Assembly (NCBI GenBank): GCA_003131365.1
Contig: PKVB01000129.1
Coordinates: 842 to 7,021 of the forward strand
Direction of reading: 5' to 3'
Length of the DNA: 6,180 bases
Source of the DNA: Gemmatimonadota bacterium
GTDB lineage: Bacteria; Gemmatimonadota; Gemmatimonadetes; Gemmatimonadales; Gemmatimonadaceae
The stretch's first letter is position 1, and each line of letters begins with the position of its first letter. Shown here piece after piece: positions 5,485-6,180 of the stretch. A program made the translations under genes and the position numbers. The notes beneath the pieces were generated by a model, which was not told the DNA's origin, ran no database searches, and saw only the letters and a program-made list of their open reading frames with translations.

Positions 5485-6180
5485 TCAGAACTTCATAATC
5501 TCTTCGTACGCCTGCTTGAAGTCATCCACCTGCGGAAGAATCGCATCCTCGAGGCTCGGCGCGTATCCGACGAAGGTGTCCGCTGACGCGACGCGCTTCA
5601 CCGGCGCGTCCAGCCACGCGAAGCACTCGTCCGCGATCGCCGCCGAGATCTCGGCCCCGAAACCCCAGGAGAGAGAGTCCTCGTAGGCCACGATCACGCG
5701 CGACGTTTTCTTCACCGATTCAAATACAGTTTCCCTGTCCCATGGGCTCAACGTGCGGAGATCGACCACCTCGACCGAGATTCCGGTATCGGCAACCGCA
5801 TTCGCCGCCGTGATCGCGCGCCGAACCGTCGCGCCGTACGTGACGACGGTGACGTCGGTTCCTTCGCGCACCACCTTCGCTTTACCGAATGGAATCATGA
5901 AGTTGGGCCCGGGATGGGCCGACTTGTTGTACGTCTGACGATAGAGATGCTTGTGCTCGAGGAAGAGCACCGGGTCATCACATCTGATCGCCGTGCGCAG
6001 GAGCCCGTTGGCGTCCAGGGCCGTGGAGGGGCAGACGACACGCAGGCCCGGACAATGCGCGAAGATCGAAGCCCCCGTCTGCGAGTGATAGACTGCGCCG
6101 CGGATGTATCCACCGTATGTCGTCCTCACGACGACTGGAGCGGAGAAGTTATTGTTCGACCGCCAGCGCATCGTCGCGAG
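5485..6180 (-). CDS. 2-oxoacid dehydrogenase E1 component, beta region (C-terminal part)
   Basis: E1 is the thiamine-diphosphate enzyme that decarboxylates a 2-oxoacid and passes the acyl group to the E2 lipoyl domain. The 231 visible residues cover the end of the pyrimidine-binding domain and the whole C-terminal transketolase-type domain. Recognisable pieces are [16 protein letters not shown], the YHSQ motif with the family's conserved His, [49 protein letters not shown] and [18 protein letters not shown] and the following Phe-Ala-His-Cys-Pro-Gly resemble branched-chain and related E1 beta proteins more than classical pyruvate dehydrogenase. The gene enters from the right edge without a start; residues Leu-Ala-Thr precede the first visible Met, which is internal. 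It may be a separate beta subunit or the end of an alpha-beta fusion, and the window cannot show which. The stop at 5485 is just beyond the shared terminator. Confidence 0.93.
   Translation of the reverse strand, partial: LATMRWRSNNNFSAPVVVRTTYGGYIRGAVYHSQTGASIFAHCPGLRVVCPSTALDANGLLRTAIRCDDPVLFLEHKHLYRQTYNKSAHPGPNFMIPFGKAKVVREGTDVTVVTYGATVRRAITAANAVADTGISVEVVDLRTLSPWDRETVFESVKKTSRVIVAYEDSLSWGFGAEISAAIADECFAWLDAPVKRVASADTFVGYAPSLEDAILPQVDDFKQAYEEIMKF

Noticed and set aside
1..6180. CRISPR array, tRNA, rRNA, transposase, phage or toxin-antitoxin genes
   Set aside because: No repeated spacer structure, cloverleaf-like segment, transposase motif or small toxin-antitoxin pair was seen on either strand.

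Overview
This window is ordinary chromosomal DNA from a GC-rich bacterium. There are no insertion sequences, phage genes, CRISPR arrays, tRNAs or rRNAs. The protein set is a permuted GTPase RsgA, an actinobacterial-type two-domain rhodanese, an OsmC-like protein, a TerC membrane protein, a secreted DUF4412-like protein and a branched-chain-type E1 beta subunit. This would suit a soil or environmental lineage such as Gemmatimonadota or a neighbouring phylum. That placement is inference from family flavour and base composition, not from a marker gene.

Layout. Region 1 (1-1196, + strand): the 3' end of an unrecognised gene runs into rsgA through a TTGA stop/start overlap. Region 2 (1263-2608, - strand): a thiosulfate-sulfurtransferase-like gene is followed by an OsmC-family gene through a GTGA overlap. 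This two-gene operon converges on rsgA. Region 3 (2609-2704): a compact divergent promoter region. Region 4 (2705-4375, + strand): a thioredoxin-fold [2Fe-2S] ferredoxin, a 110-residue protein of unknown function, and a TerC-family membrane protein, with gaps of 42 and 33 bases, so probably one transcript. Region 5 (4376-4492): a small duplication of the terC stop region and a leader. Region 6 (4493-5416, + strand): a secreted DUF4412-like protein. Region 7: a strong bidirectional intrinsic terminator at 5434-5464. Region 8 (5485-6180, - strand): the C-terminal part of a 2-oxoacid dehydrogenase E1 beta subunit that continues past the right edge.

How the genes may work together. The rhodanese/OsmC pair and the divergent ferredoxin share one promoter region and all use reactive cysteines or Fe-S chemistry. 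A sulfane-sulfur or redox-stress module is a reasonable hypothesis, but the sequence does not prove it. The other genes are housekeeping (ribosome assembly, 2-oxoacid oxidation) or poorly characterised envelope genes.

I found no clear evidence of a novel multi-gene system. The points most worth a second look are the divergent sulfur/redox pair with its hairpin-embedded ribosome binding site and apparently leaderless partner, the 110-residue unknown gene, the duplicated terC stop region, and the unusual G3 and G4 motifs in RsgA.
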